This document shows positions 1 to 7,260 of a DNA stretch of 22,200 nucleotides, in pieces; the first letter of the stretch is position 1, and the number at the start of each line of letters is the position of its first letter. The DNA is from Candidatus Atribacteria bacterium UBA6251. Lineage in GTDB: Bacteria; Atribacterota; Phoenicimicrobiia; Phoenicimicrobiales; Phoenicimicrobiaceae. The stretch covers positions 1 to 22,200 of the forward strand of contig DJVR01000011.1 of NCBI GenBank assembly GCA_002441285.1, in the 5' to 3' direction. The translations under genes and the position numbers were made by a program. Below the pieces are notes generated by a model. That model made no database searches. It was given only the letters and a program-made list of their open reading frames with translations, and was not told the origin of the DNA.

Positions 1-221
1 CTTCAATTTGAACCCATCCTCAAACGCTCCACGCTCAACGTGTTTCAATCCTTGTTTTAATGGATGTCCCTCTTCAATATCTCTTCTTTTCCTCCTCTCA
101 ATTTTAATTTATTGTTTCAATCCTTGTTTTAATGGATGTTCCTCTTCAACTAATGGTGCTTTGGTGTTTGGAACTTCTCCTAACAGTTTCAATCCTTGTT
201 TTAATGGATGTTCCTCTTCAA
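1..221 (-). CRISPR. CRISPR array, leader-proximal end (continues past the left edge)
   Basis: Three full 36-nt repeats lie at 42-77, 114-149 and 186-221, and the last 6 bases of a fourth are at 1-6. Spacers are 7-41 (35 nt), 78-113 (36 nt) and 150-185 (36 nt). Read on the minus strand the repeat starts TTGAAGAGGAAC and ends GGATTGAAAC, so processing would leave the ATTGAAAC 5' handle typical of type I-B and type III arrays. The handle, the AT-rich non-repeated flank at 222 onward and the adjacent cas genes all point to transcription leftward on the minus strand. Repeats 2 and 3 from the left are identical; the 42-77 copy differs at base 68 (C for T). Nothing in the window identifies the spacer targets. 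Confidence 0.97.
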
Positions 222-392
222 CTATAAATATTATAAAAATTAATTAATATAATAGTTTCCTGCATATTTTGCAGAATTATTTTCTTTTCTTTTTGTATAA
301 TTTTCTTCAAAAAATACCATTTTTTTAATCCTTTTACAGGGTTTTTTCAGTCGCAAACACTTATACTACAATCTTTTTATCACTTTTACCTC
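222..392 (-). promoter_or_regulatory. CRISPR leader
   Basis: This is a very AT-rich non-coding stretch between the stop of cas4 and the first repeat. It is where a leader with the array promoter and the Cas1-Cas2 integration signals should be. It holds a short inverted repeat, CTGCA at 260-264 and TGCAG at 270-274, about 40-50 bases from the first repeat. TATAAT-like sequences occur within 30 bases of the repeat (minus strand TTTATAATATTT), but no convincing -35/-10 pair can be chosen by eye. No gene is seen here. Confidence 0.7.
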
Positions 393-992
393 TTAAACGC
401 AAATATTTTTGTAACAACAATCGATACATTTAGCCGAATAGCTTGTTCCTTTAGGGTAATAACCTAGTTGAATAATTCTTAGCATTTCCTCAATAACATT
501 AAATGCAGTCCTAAAATCTCTTTCTGTAAAAAATATTTCTTTTACTAAATTTTTACTCCTGGTATAACAAATATACCCTTTATTTACTTCATAGTGATAA
601 TTTTCTTTAATTAAAATTGCATAAAGAATCGATTGAATCTTATGAGTGCGAAAAAGTCTATCTTTATATTCCGCAAATTTATAATCAAAAGGAGCTAATG
701 TTCCATCTTCTAAGAATAACACTTCATCAATAATCCCTTTAAGGTGATATTTATCAGAAGCCAAATAAACAGAAATTTCTTTTTTGGTACAATGCAATTT
801 TTTTCTTAAATATTCTTTATTTATTTTAGATTTTTTCTCATGTATTTCTCTACCCATTAAAACCTTGTATCTTTGTTCCTCGTGCTGAGGAATAGAGAGG
901 CAGTTCATAAAATATATAAATCTCGGACAATATAAATATTCCATTACCTCTGAAGGAGTAATATAAACTCCCTCTTTTATAATCTCTTCCAT
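393..992 (-). CDS. cas4: CRISPR-associated exonuclease Cas4
   Basis: This 199-aa RecB-family nuclease trims prespacer ends and helps select PAM-proximal DNA for the Cas1-Cas2 integrase. The iron-sulphur cysteines are in place: C22 in YCPRF near the N-terminus, and C189, C192/C193 and C198 in the C-terminal CIDCCYKNIC. Nuclease residues visible are H51 (GREIHE), D89 (GIIDE), and D103 and K105 (DYK). The ATG follows a GGGGG stretch 11 bases after the cas2 stop, so it is co-transcribed with cas2. It is the last cas gene and abuts the leader; in most I-B loci cas4 precedes cas1, so the order cas1-cas2-cas4 is slightly unusual. Confidence 0.93.
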   Translation of the reverse strand: MEEIIKEGVYITPSEVMEYLYCPRFIYFMNCLSIPQHEEQRYKVLMGREIHEKKSKINKEYLRKKLHCTKKEISVYLASDKYHLKGIIDEVLFLEDGTLAPFDYKFAEYKDRLFRTHKIQSILYAILIKENYHYEVNKGYICYTRSKNLVKEIFFTERDFRTAFNVIEEMLRIIQLGYYPKGTSYSAKCIDCCYKNICV

Positions 993-1003
993 CTCGCAGC
1001 CCC

Positions 1004-1294
1004 CTAAAAAAGTTTGGCAATCACTTCATCTTTTACCATCTTTTTATCAAAAGCCTGACCCAATAGTTTTACTTTTTTAAAATCCTCATCACATATTGGA
1101 AAGATATAAACCGAATCTTCTTTTTTATTTATAATCTCATCACACTTTAAAGATAATTCATCTATTTCATTCTTATTCAGGGTTCCTAAAAATACGCTTT
1201 TTTGCACGTGATAAAGTCCATATCCCTTGCAATATATTGCTACTCTATTTCTGGTTTTATTTTTGGCAATATCATATATAACCCATACTAACAT
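1004..1294 (-). CDS. cas2: CRISPR-associated protein Cas2
   Basis: This 96-aa protein has the standard Cas2 length and ferredoxin-like fold pattern. It starts MLVWVIYDIA with the conserved Asp at D8. KSVFLG follows in the next strand and a SVYIFPIC strand comes after the middle helix. Cas2 dimers bridge two Cas1 dimers in the spacer integrase and act mainly as a scaffold. The gene starts 11 bases after the cas1 stop and has no obvious ribosome binding site, so its translation probably depends on cas1. Confidence 0.95.
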   Translation of the reverse strand: MLVWVIYDIAKNKTRNRVAIYCKGYGLYHVQKSVFLGTLNKNEIDELSLKCDEIINKKEDSVYIFPICDEDFKKVKLLGQAFDKKMVKDEVIAKLF

Positions 1295-1305
1295 TATAAT
1301 TTAGC

Positions 1306-2280
1306 TCATTTCTGTTTTAATAAATTATTGGCAATCCTATGGCATTCAAATTGAATTATATTTCTATTTTTAATATTTCTCCCTCTATATCTAACCTTTT
1401 TCTCCAGAGTTTCCTGTAGGGCATTTATTAGAACTGCTTTTCCTTCTTGATTGAGAGAAAGCCCATTTTTTATTTGGTCGAAATATTCCTTTTTGACTTT
1501 TCTTTTACTGAATAAATAAACTACAGTCTTATCAACAAATATTCTAAACATCTCGATAAGGTCAAAGACTAAGGATTTTTTATTATAATTATCTGTATGG
1601 ATAAAGCCTAGATAAGGGTCAAGACCAGCAAGGATGCATCCTTTTTCCACCCTAGAATAGAGTACTCCATAACCGTAGTTAAGCAGGCAGTTGAATTCAT
1701 CTTTAGCTGGATTTCTGCTTCTGCCATTAAATTTGAATCGTTCTGGTATAATATGACTCAAAGCTTCAAAATATTCTTTCCCCGCCATCCCTTCTATAGC
1801 CATAATACTATTCCTTTTTTCTTCCAGAGAACCTTTAATTTTTTGCAGCATATATATTTTTTTCTCTAAAGAAACTACACATTCATTTATAATTTTCTCT
1901 TTATTGGGGCGAGAGTTAGCTAAACTTTTTAAAAAATCAATATTATTTTCTATCTTACAAATTACCCATTCCTTGGCTAAGTTTAGGCCTGTTTCTCCGG
2001 TAGAGGATTCTAATTGTTTTCTCCTGATTAGGGTTGTACTTCCCAATTTAGAATGCCAGACCCTACCATAGGGGTTACCGTAATGATCTAAAAAGATAAT
2101 ATCGATATTGTTATCTACAGCAAATTTGACTGCATCGGTGGAAAAATAGGCACTGGTCGTAATTAGTATACTATCGATTTTTTTGACCGATACCTCAAAA
2201 ACCTTGTCTTCATTTTTAATTAAAAAACAATCATTCTTTTTTCTTAAATAAGAACCTCTAGAATTTATGACTAATTGCAT
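1306..2280 (-). CDS. cas1: CRISPR-associated integrase Cas1
   Basis: This 324-aa protein is the metal-dependent integrase that inserts spacers at the leader end of the array. The catalytic set is visible: E169 in AGKEYFEAL, H228 in LGFIHTD and D240 (with E243) in SLVFDLIE. The N-terminal beta domain is the usual one, starting MQLVINSRGSYLRKK. The length and sequence match the Cas1 group found with type I-B. The ATG lies three bases after the cas6 stop (TAG ATT ATG), with only a weak AAGAG-type binding site, so it is coupled to cas6. Confidence 0.97.
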   Translation of the reverse strand: MQLVINSRGSYLRKKNDCFLIKNEDKVFEVSVKKIDSILITTSAYFSTDAVKFAVDNNIDIIFLDHYGNPYGRVWHSKLGSTTLIRRKQLESSTGETGLNLAKEWVICKIENNIDFLKSLANSRPNKEKIINECVVSLEKKIYMLQKIKGSLEEKRNSIMAIEGMAGKEYFEALSHIIPERFKFNGRSRNPAKDEFNCLLNYGYGVLYSRVEKGCILAGLDPYLGFIHTDNYNKKSLVFDLIEMFRIFVDKTVVYLFSKRKVKKEYFDQIKNGLSLNQEGKAVLINALQETLEKKVRYRGRNIKNRNIIQFECHRIANNLLKQK

Positions 2281-2283
2281 AAT

Positions 2284-2952
2284 CTACTCTTTTCGATCAT
2301 TTATTCTTTTAATTGTTCCAAAACCACGGGAAACTGATTTGCCGAGGCCAATATAATCAGGTAGGTTAAAATTTACTTGGAAAGTACCTAGAAAACCTAT
2401 CACATCTTTCCCCTTAAATTTAATCGAAGTTTCCTTTAGTCTGGTACTTACCATTATTTTAGAGTCGACAAAATACTGAAAAGTCTTAGCTATGGCCATA
2501 ATATTACGAATTAAGATACTTCTTAGTTGGTCGGTTCGTTCTGAATAACTATAATTTTTGTATTTCTGATAATTTTCTTCATTTAAAGCAAACCAGGAAG
2601 TAAGAAACTTGTATTTTATATTTTCCGGAGCAATCCCAAAATCTTCCTCTTTTAGAATTATTTCTTTGCTAAATATCTGATAAGAGTTTCCTCCCAAGGT
2701 TATTTTGTCATATCGATTATAAATATTTTGCAAAACCTGTACTCCCTCTGCTAATCCTAAAACTATTTTTGTATAATCAATAGTTTTATATTGTATTCGT
2801 GGATATTGATAAAGGAATTTATTTTTACCTAAATGGTTGTGCAGCAATAGATAATTATTAAATTTATTGGCAAAAAATCCACGAAGCTTAGCCGAATCTT
2901 CTTTTATCGGTTGGTCAGATTCCATCTTTAAAAGCATAGTTTTTAATTTCAT
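2284..2952 (-). CDS. cas6: crRNA endoribonuclease Cas6 (Cas6b type)
   Basis: Cas6 cuts the repeat RNA to make crRNAs; here it is the only Cas6 and probably serves both interference complexes. The sequence matches the Cas6b family: an LRGFFANKF segment, the LLHNHL motif, and the C-terminal glycine-rich loop GLGKSVSRGFGTIKR. I chose the ATG at 2952, which has AGGAGA four bases upstream, over the in-frame ATG at 3054, which has no binding site and adds 34 residues read from intergenic sequence. With this start the HxH pair falls at H38 and H40, the numbering I recall for the catalytic pair of the Methanococcus enzyme. The protein is 222 aa. It starts the cas6-cas1-cas2-cas4 block. Confidence 0.9.
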   Translation of the reverse strand: MKLKTMLLKMESDQPIKEDSAKLRGFFANKFNNYLLLHNHLGKNKFLYQYPRIQYKTIDYTKIVLGLAEGVQVLQNIYNRYDKITLGGNSYQIFSKEIILKEEDFGIAPENIKYKFLTSWFALNEENYQKYKNYSYSERTDQLRSILIRNIMAIAKTFQYFVDSKIMVSTRLKETSIKFKGKDVIGFLGTFQVNFNLPDYIGLGKSVSRGFGTIKRINDRKE

Positions 2953-3099
2953 TTTATCTCCTATCGTTTTTCCTATATATGAAGTTTCGGTGTAGTCAAA
3001 ATTTTGGCGAATGAAGTGAGCCCTATATGATTTGTCAAGTAACCCGAAGGGCAAGCCACGACAGTGGCGAAGCGTTTTGCTTGGCGGTATCCTGCCACT
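2953..3099. other. Intergenic boundary with nested hairpins between the type III module and cas6
   Basis: This non-coding gap separates the cas7 of the type III module from cas6. It is richer in G+C than its surroundings and holds competing inverted repeats: GCCAC at 3055-3059 can pair with GTGGC at 3064-3068, or that GTGGC can pair with GCCAC at 3094-3098 around an inner AAGC/GCTT stem. A weak promoter-like pair for cas6 (TTGACT at 2994-2999, then TATATAGG) is present but poorly spaced. It may be a dispersed genomic repeat; one sequence cannot show this. The TTTTGCTTGGC at 3075-3085 is repeated inverted at 7240-7250. Confidence 0.5.
3075..3085. repeat. Left arm of an 11-bp inverted repeat flanking the type III module
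   Basis: TTTTGCTTGGC here pairs exactly with GCCAAGCAAAA at 7240-7250. This copy also takes part in the local hairpins of the 2953-3099 gap, so it may have a local role unrelated to the right arm. Confidence 0.55.
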
Positions 3100-3945
3100 T
3101 TATTTATTCAATTCGATAGAAACTTTCCCAGCACCTTTACTTTTCTGACCTCCAAGAACGGCTATATTATTCAAAGCAGGGATTAGAATCTCATTAATCA
3201 ATAAGAGTTGGGCTTCTTCCGTTGGTTTTGAAGTAATTTCGTCTAACCAGAGGTCAACCTTTGTTCCACCGATTTCTCTTGCTTTGCCAAACTGGAAAGT
3301 TCCTTGTTGAGCGACTATTTCTAATGTTCCCTTAAATATTGTTCCTGGCTTCACCTGTTCGCCAGTAACAATAGCTCCTGCGGCTGCGGTTCCGCTTTCT
3401 CGATCTATTCTAATACTTGTCTGATCTATTTTGTGTTCTCCTGCCTCGGGCCAGAAATTGGGTATACGAAGAAATCCCATTAAACCTGTAGCACCAAAGA
3501 GATAACAAACAGGGCAAAGTCCTATAGGTCTATTATTCTCCTTGGGTATCTCAACTTTATCTTCCTCTACCTTTATCTCACAGTGTTTCCTGTATCCTAA
3601 GTGCAATAATTCTTGCTCTGCTTTTGAAGGTATTGGTGCCGGGATACACGGTCTAATTAGTCTTTCATCTGTTATCTCAAGTTTTGATTTGAGTTCGCCC
3701 TTTTTAGCAATTAGCAATTGCTCCACTTGATATCTGAAAGCTCCTTTAAAACTGGACGCAGGTATCGCTGGTTTTCCGTCCACAGAAAATACTGGTGCCT
3801 TCTTTTCCGTAAGTGGCGAAGGACTCCCTCCGATGTGTAGGAACGACCCTTCCTGAACGGTTATCTTCAGTGGAATCTGAAGCACCGTCAATATCCCTTG
3901 TTGCTTGCTTTCTGGCAATTTTTCCATATTATCTATGCTATTCAT
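3100..3945 (-). CDS. cas7: Type III Cas7-family RAMP protein (Csm3/Csx7-like backbone subunit)
   Basis: This 281-aa RAMP protein should polymerise along the crRNA as the only backbone subunit of the type III complex. Family features seen: LHIGGS (36-41), IPASSFKGAFR (61-71), CPVCYLFG (144-151), an RIDR segment followed by GTAAAGAIVTGEQV (about 179-198), and the glycine-rich GGQKSKGAGKV (265-275). In Csm3 and Cmr4 the target RNA is cut by an Asp just before the PV of the DxPV segment; here that stretch is TEKKAPV, so a Lys seems to stand there. The ATG has an excellent GGAGGTGAT binding site that lies within the last codons of the upstream gene, with 8 bases of overlap, so the two are translationally coupled. 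Confidence 0.85.
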   Translation of the reverse strand: MNSIDNMEKLPESKQQGILTVLQIPLKITVQEGSFLHIGGSPSPLTEKKAPVFSVDGKPAIPASSFKGAFRYQVEQLLIAKKGELKSKLEITDERLIRPCIPAPIPSKAEQELLHLGYRKHCEIKVEEDKVEIPKENNRPIGLCPVCYLFGATGLMGFLRIPNFWPEAGEHKIDQTSIRIDRESGTAAAGAIVTGEQVKPGTIFKGTLEIVAQQGTFQFGKAREIGGTKVDLWLDEITSKPTEEAQLLLINEILIPALNNIAVLGGQKSKGAGKVSIELNK

Positions 3946-4543
3946 CTTTTATCACCTCCATAAATTGGGTTAAAGAGTTTAATTTCCTGATAAAGAATGC
4001 TATCTTAAGTGTATCAAGGTTCATCGCATATAGCTCCTTTAAATATTCTAATGTTTTTTTGAGTGCTTTTCTTTTAAACCTGTTATTTTCTTTGTCGATT
4101 TTATAAAGGAAAAACTGTTCAACAATAGAACGATTGTTGCTTTCAATCACTTTACCGAAATCTTCCATAGTAGATGTTGATGGAAGATTGCATTTGACCA
4201 CTCCGAATTTATGTAATGCAAAAAACATCTGTTCTAAAATGTAAGGCTTTTGATCATAAGCGTTTTTCAATGCTTTTCCTAATTCAATTGTATCTTTTAT
4301 CTTCCCATTTCTCCACTGATTTGCATTTTGCTCTTTTTGTTGAAGTTTTTGACATTGATTATCCACAATGGAGTTAAAAGAGTTTTTATCTCTTTTCTCG
4401 AAGGCTTCTTTAAGCTGTTTCCACTCCTCCGTTTCAAATAGTAAAGGTATAGCAGCTCTTGCGTTTCTATCATACGGTGGGCTAAATATAGAAGTGTCGT
4501 TCAGTATCCGCCTCATCACATCATCCAATCTTTTAGTAGTCAT
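3938..4543 (-). CDS. Unrecognised helical protein, probable type III small subunit (Cas11-like)
   Basis: I do not recognise this 201-aa protein by sequence. It is charged, with many Lys, Glu and Gln and few Gly or Pro after residue 35, and looks almost wholly alpha-helical. It lies between cas5 and cas7 of a four-gene type III module, which is the place of cas11 in the subtype III-F layout as I recall it. It would then line the inner face of the complex against target RNA. At 201 aa it is longer than the usual Csm2 or Cmr5 (roughly 110-160 aa). The start has a GGAGGAAGAGG site inside the end of cas5 (11 bases overlap). The function is inferred from position and composition only. Confidence 0.6.
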   Translation of the reverse strand: MTTKRLDDVMRRILNDTSIFSPPYDRNARAAIPLLFETEEWKQLKEAFEKRDKNSFNSIVDNQCQKLQQKEQNANQWRNGKIKDTIELGKALKNAYDQKPYILEQMFFALHKFGVVKCNLPSTSTMEDFGKVIESNNRSIVEQFFLYKIDKENNRFKRKALKKTLEYLKELYAMNLDTLKIAFFIRKLNSLTQFMEVIKDE

Positions 4544-5183
4544 ATTTATATTCCTCTTCCTCCTTGATCAAGATTTTAGGGCCTTCAATTATACTTCCTT
4601 CAAATAATGCTCTCTTATACACCCCGTTTACCTCCGATGTTGGATAAAAAAGGTAGCCATAACACGGCTTAATAACTTTGGTGATTCCAAAAGCACTGCA
4701 TTCTTCCTCAAGTAAACGGCCTTTTAAGTATCCAACTTTCAAATCTGGTTTAACTTCTCCGATATATCTTAATTCACATCTGCCAAATCCTTTGCTCTTT
4801 AAAGCACCGAGAGAAATTTCTGTCGAAGTAGTTTTAACAAGAGATTCTGCCGCTTTATTTTTCACCACATAAATATTTGCTTTGAGTGCTTCTGTGCCAT
4901 TTGTTGGCTTGAGATACTCCAAAGAAATAGGGAGTTTAGCAGTTCCCAAGAAAGCATCAAAAGGAGCATAAGTAAAAGTGTCTTTCTCGTATGTCCTTTC
5001 TCTAAAAAAACCAATTGCTAAAGCATCTGTCAAGCCAAAATGATCTCTAAAAGAACCTTTTAAAGTTGAAGTTGGTATATTTTCTATGCAAGGTCGAAAG
5101 GTTCCTCCTTTTATCCTCTCTCCAATTGCTATGGCTTGTGTCCTTAGTTCAAAGTGAAGGAAGGTTTTATTTAACGCATTCAT
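4533..5183 (-). CDS. cas5: Type III Cas5-family RAMP protein (Csm4/Csx10-like)
   Basis: This 216-aa single-RAMP protein probably caps the crRNA 5' handle and joins Cas10 to the Cas7 backbone. Seen are IPTSTLKGSFRDHFG (36-50), the RAMP segment that recurs as IPASSFKGAFR in the module's Cas7, and the glycine-rich loop SLGALKSKGFGRCEL (124-138). It is shorter than a typical Csm4 or Cmr3 (about 300 aa). It begins four bases before the end of cas10 (ATGA overlap) with a GAGGTGG binding site, so its product should be made in step with Cas10. Which Cas5 subgroup it belongs to cannot be settled by eye. Confidence 0.8.
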   Translation of the reverse strand: MNALNKTFLHFELRTQAIAIGERIKGGTFRPCIENIPTSTLKGSFRDHFGLTDALAIGFFRERTYEKDTFTYAPFDAFLGTAKLPISLEYLKPTNGTEALKANIYVVKNKAAESLVKTTSTEISLGALKSKGFGRCELRYIGEVKPDLKVGYLKGRLLEEECSAFGITKVIKPCYGYLFYPTSEVNGVYKRALFEGSIIEGPKILIKEEEEYKYDY

Positions 5184-7201
5184 GGGATAGCCACCTCAGT
5201 AGTTAGTTTGTAAAAATCGAGGATTTGATGAACTGATAAGCCCTTTTGGGTCAATTCTAATAAAGCAGGAAATTTCTTTCGATTGTTAAATATTTCGAGC
5301 GTTACCGTCAGATTACTTTTTGTCTCAACTTCAATGTCAACCAAACGGTGTAAAAAGTGGCTCAATTTGGTGTATTCTCTTCTAATTTTTTCTTTAAGTA
5401 GTTTGTACTGAGAGATATTTATACTAAGTTTTGAACTTCCAGGGCTTTGTATGTTAATACTATTTTTCGGCATAGACAAAAATCGCCAATGTTCCTGATA
5501 AGGATATTTCACCGGAGCAAGACTTATCGATAATTTGATAGGAGAATCTTTCAAGCATTCTGGGAAATACTTCTCCAAGAGATTATAAAATAAGTCAAGG
5601 ACCGCCAGAATATCCTCACCTGAGTAAACCTTGAAAATCCCAAATTCATAATAGCCTTCAATTGGAAAAAGAAAATTCTCCTTAGTGAAAAGTGAATTTC
5701 CATCTTTATCTTTTATTTCGTATATCTGGTTATTGAAAGCTTTTAATAGTAGCTTATAATCCTTTACAAAATCCATCTGAACAGCAAGAGGTCTAAATGA
5801 ATCTTTTAACACAGCCTTATCATTACTACTAACACTTTGCATTGACGGATGAGTGTCTACATATTCTTCATACAGTCTCTGAAGTGTCCCAAGTGTCTCA
5901 AGTGTCCCTAACAACTGCTTTTGGTCAAGTGTGATTTTCATCCATCCTGCTCTTAATCCTTTTTCTTCCCATTCAGCATATTTACTAGCGGGCTCTCCCA
6001 TCTGGCGAATATTGTAACAAGTATCACATAAATACTCATGAATCTGGTCTTTAATCCTTTCTTTACCATGTTTCAACTGACAAGAATCACAAAGATGCGG
6101 TTTGATTTCTGGAGAAAAATCAAAGCTTGCTCTTTTTTCATAAAGTTTTAGATACCTGCTTGATGAGAGAGAATGAAATTTTTCATAAGCCCTTTCCATA
6201 GAAGAGGTTAAAAGATTCAATTCCGCCTCCATTTCTTTGTAGTCAATAATGAATCCTGCTTTAAGAAACCGTTCCAATAATTCGTGGATTCTGACCTCAT
6301 CTTCCTTTGGTATGAAGAGACACATAAAATCATCTGTAGAGAATAAAACATAATCTTTCGTGTCCTTATCTTCTGAAAAGGATTTAATTAAATCAGCTCT
6401 TTTTCTAAGGACGTTAAGATCTTGAAGTCGAGAGAAGGATTGAGGAAATTTAATGTTGCAATTTACTATCCGAAATATCCACTTTCCCTCATCTTTCTCA
6501 GGGTCGATGTGCCCAGAAGCTTCTCGGACACTTTTTATTGGTTGATTGTTGTAAAGAAGAAGGTTTTGTGTATTTTGTAATTGGAGTAATGAATGTTTCT
6601 TTAAAGTGCGATAAATTTTACCCACAAGTTCCAAATGGGTATAAAGACTTACGATATTACGAGGAGCGGTTTTATCCTCTGGGGTAAGGGTGAGATATTT
6701 CTTGTATTTTCTAAAAAAGTCTTGATAATCCAAACATGAATCAATATACCGGAACATTTCCTTGAAACTTTCAATATCAGTAAAAGGTGACCAATGTTGT
6801 CCTCCTTGTTTTTTTTCCTCATAGAATTTAGTATTCCAAAGTTTGTAGATACCTTCTTGACCTCTGCGAATACTCTTTCCATGTAACTCAGGTCTGGATA
6901 TTGCTGCCGAGATACCATCCGCTATTTTTGTAAGTAAAACATCAACCCGGATTTCTGGGTAGGGGATATATTCAATTGCCTTTTGAGAGTTTAACAAATC
7001 TTCATCCGGCGATCTTAACTCCTTTTTTTCTAAATATTGAGCATACCAACTTGGAGAGGATGGTTGTGAAATGCCAATTCGTGAAAAGTCAAAACCGTGA
7101 AAGGTATGACCAGAAATTTGAATACCTTGTTGATTAAGGGCTTGCCTATCTACAAGCTTCCCTATGTCATGTAGCTCTGCGATGAAAGATCTATCATTCA
7201 T
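5180..7201 (-). CDS. cas10: Divergent type III large subunit Cas10 (HD domain kept, altered cyclase motif)
   Basis: This 673-aa protein has the Cas10 plan. An N-terminal HD nuclease domain has H11-D12 in LHDIGK and a KIADGISAAISR segment at about 92-103. A degenerate first palm follows (STDDFMCLF, 288-296), then a zinc ribbon with C371-xx-C374 and C392-xx-C395. The second palm has KITLD (422-426) where active Cas10s have a DVD-like motif, and S527-G528-E529-D530 where the cyclase motif is GGDD, followed by ISLAPVKYPYQ. The HD site looks usable for target-activated ssDNA cutting; cyclic oligoadenylate synthesis is doubtful. The binding site is AAGGAGAT about 11 bases before the ATG. It starts 59 bases after cas3 and is shorter than many Cas10s (750-900 aa). 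It also recalls Csx11 loosely. Confidence 0.85.
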   Translation of the reverse strand: MNDRSFIAELHDIGKLVDRQALNQQGIQISGHTFHGFDFSRIGISQPSSPSWYAQYLEKKELRSPDEDLLNSQKAIEYIPYPEIRVDVLLTKIADGISAAISRPELHGKSIRRGQEGIYKLWNTKFYEEKKQGGQHWSPFTDIESFKEMFRYIDSCLDYQDFFRKYKKYLTLTPEDKTAPRNIVSLYTHLELVGKIYRTLKKHSLLQLQNTQNLLLYNNQPIKSVREASGHIDPEKDEGKWIFRIVNCNIKFPQSFSRLQDLNVLRKRADLIKSFSEDKDTKDYVLFSTDDFMCLFIPKEDEVRIHELLERFLKAGFIIDYKEMEAELNLLTSSMERAYEKFHSLSSSRYLKLYEKRASFDFSPEIKPHLCDSCQLKHGKERIKDQIHEYLCDTCYNIRQMGEPASKYAEWEEKGLRAGWMKITLDQKQLLGTLETLGTLQRLYEEYVDTHPSMQSVSSNDKAVLKDSFRPLAVQMDFVKDYKLLLKAFNNQIYEIKDKDGNSLFTKENFLFPIEGYYEFGIFKVYSGEDILAVLDLFYNLLEKYFPECLKDSPIKLSISLAPVKYPYQEHWRFLSMPKNSINIQSPGSSKLSINISQYKLLKEKIRREYTKLSHFLHRLVDIEVETKSNLTVTLEIFNNRKKFPALLELTQKGLSVHQILDFYKLTTEVAIP

Positions 7202-7239
7202 ATTTCATGCATCTCCTTTTGGATATATCAGCATTAGCT

Positions 7240-7250
7240 GCCAAGCAAAA
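7240..7250. repeat. Right arm of an 11-bp inverted repeat flanking the type III module
   Basis: GCCAAGCAAAA here is the exact reverse complement of TTTTGCTTGGC at 3075-3085. Both copies lie in the short gaps just outside the four type III genes, and no other gene lies between them. Flanking bases on either side of the 11 do not match. Confidence 0.55.
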
Positions 7251-7260
7251 TGTCGTCTAA

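Noticed and set aside
8..247. 79-codon plus-strand frame with a threefold FNPCFNGC repeat
   Set aside because: It is the translation of the CRISPR repeats, which are 36 nt and therefore keep frame. It has no homologous protein character and runs opposite to the array transcript.
2953..3054. N-terminal extension of cas6 (34 residues from the ATG at 3054)
   Set aside because: It covers the intergenic hairpin region and has no binding site. The ATG at 2952 has AGGAGA and puts the catalytic pair at H38/H40.
3813..4106. Plus-strand 97-codon frame
   Set aside because: It lies opposite the coupled type III cas7 and cas11-like genes, which have good binding sites; no recognisable protein features.
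6649..6918. 89-codon minus-strand frame within cas10
   Set aside because: It is a second reading frame inside the Cas10 coding region, whose own frame is continuous and has clear domain motifs.
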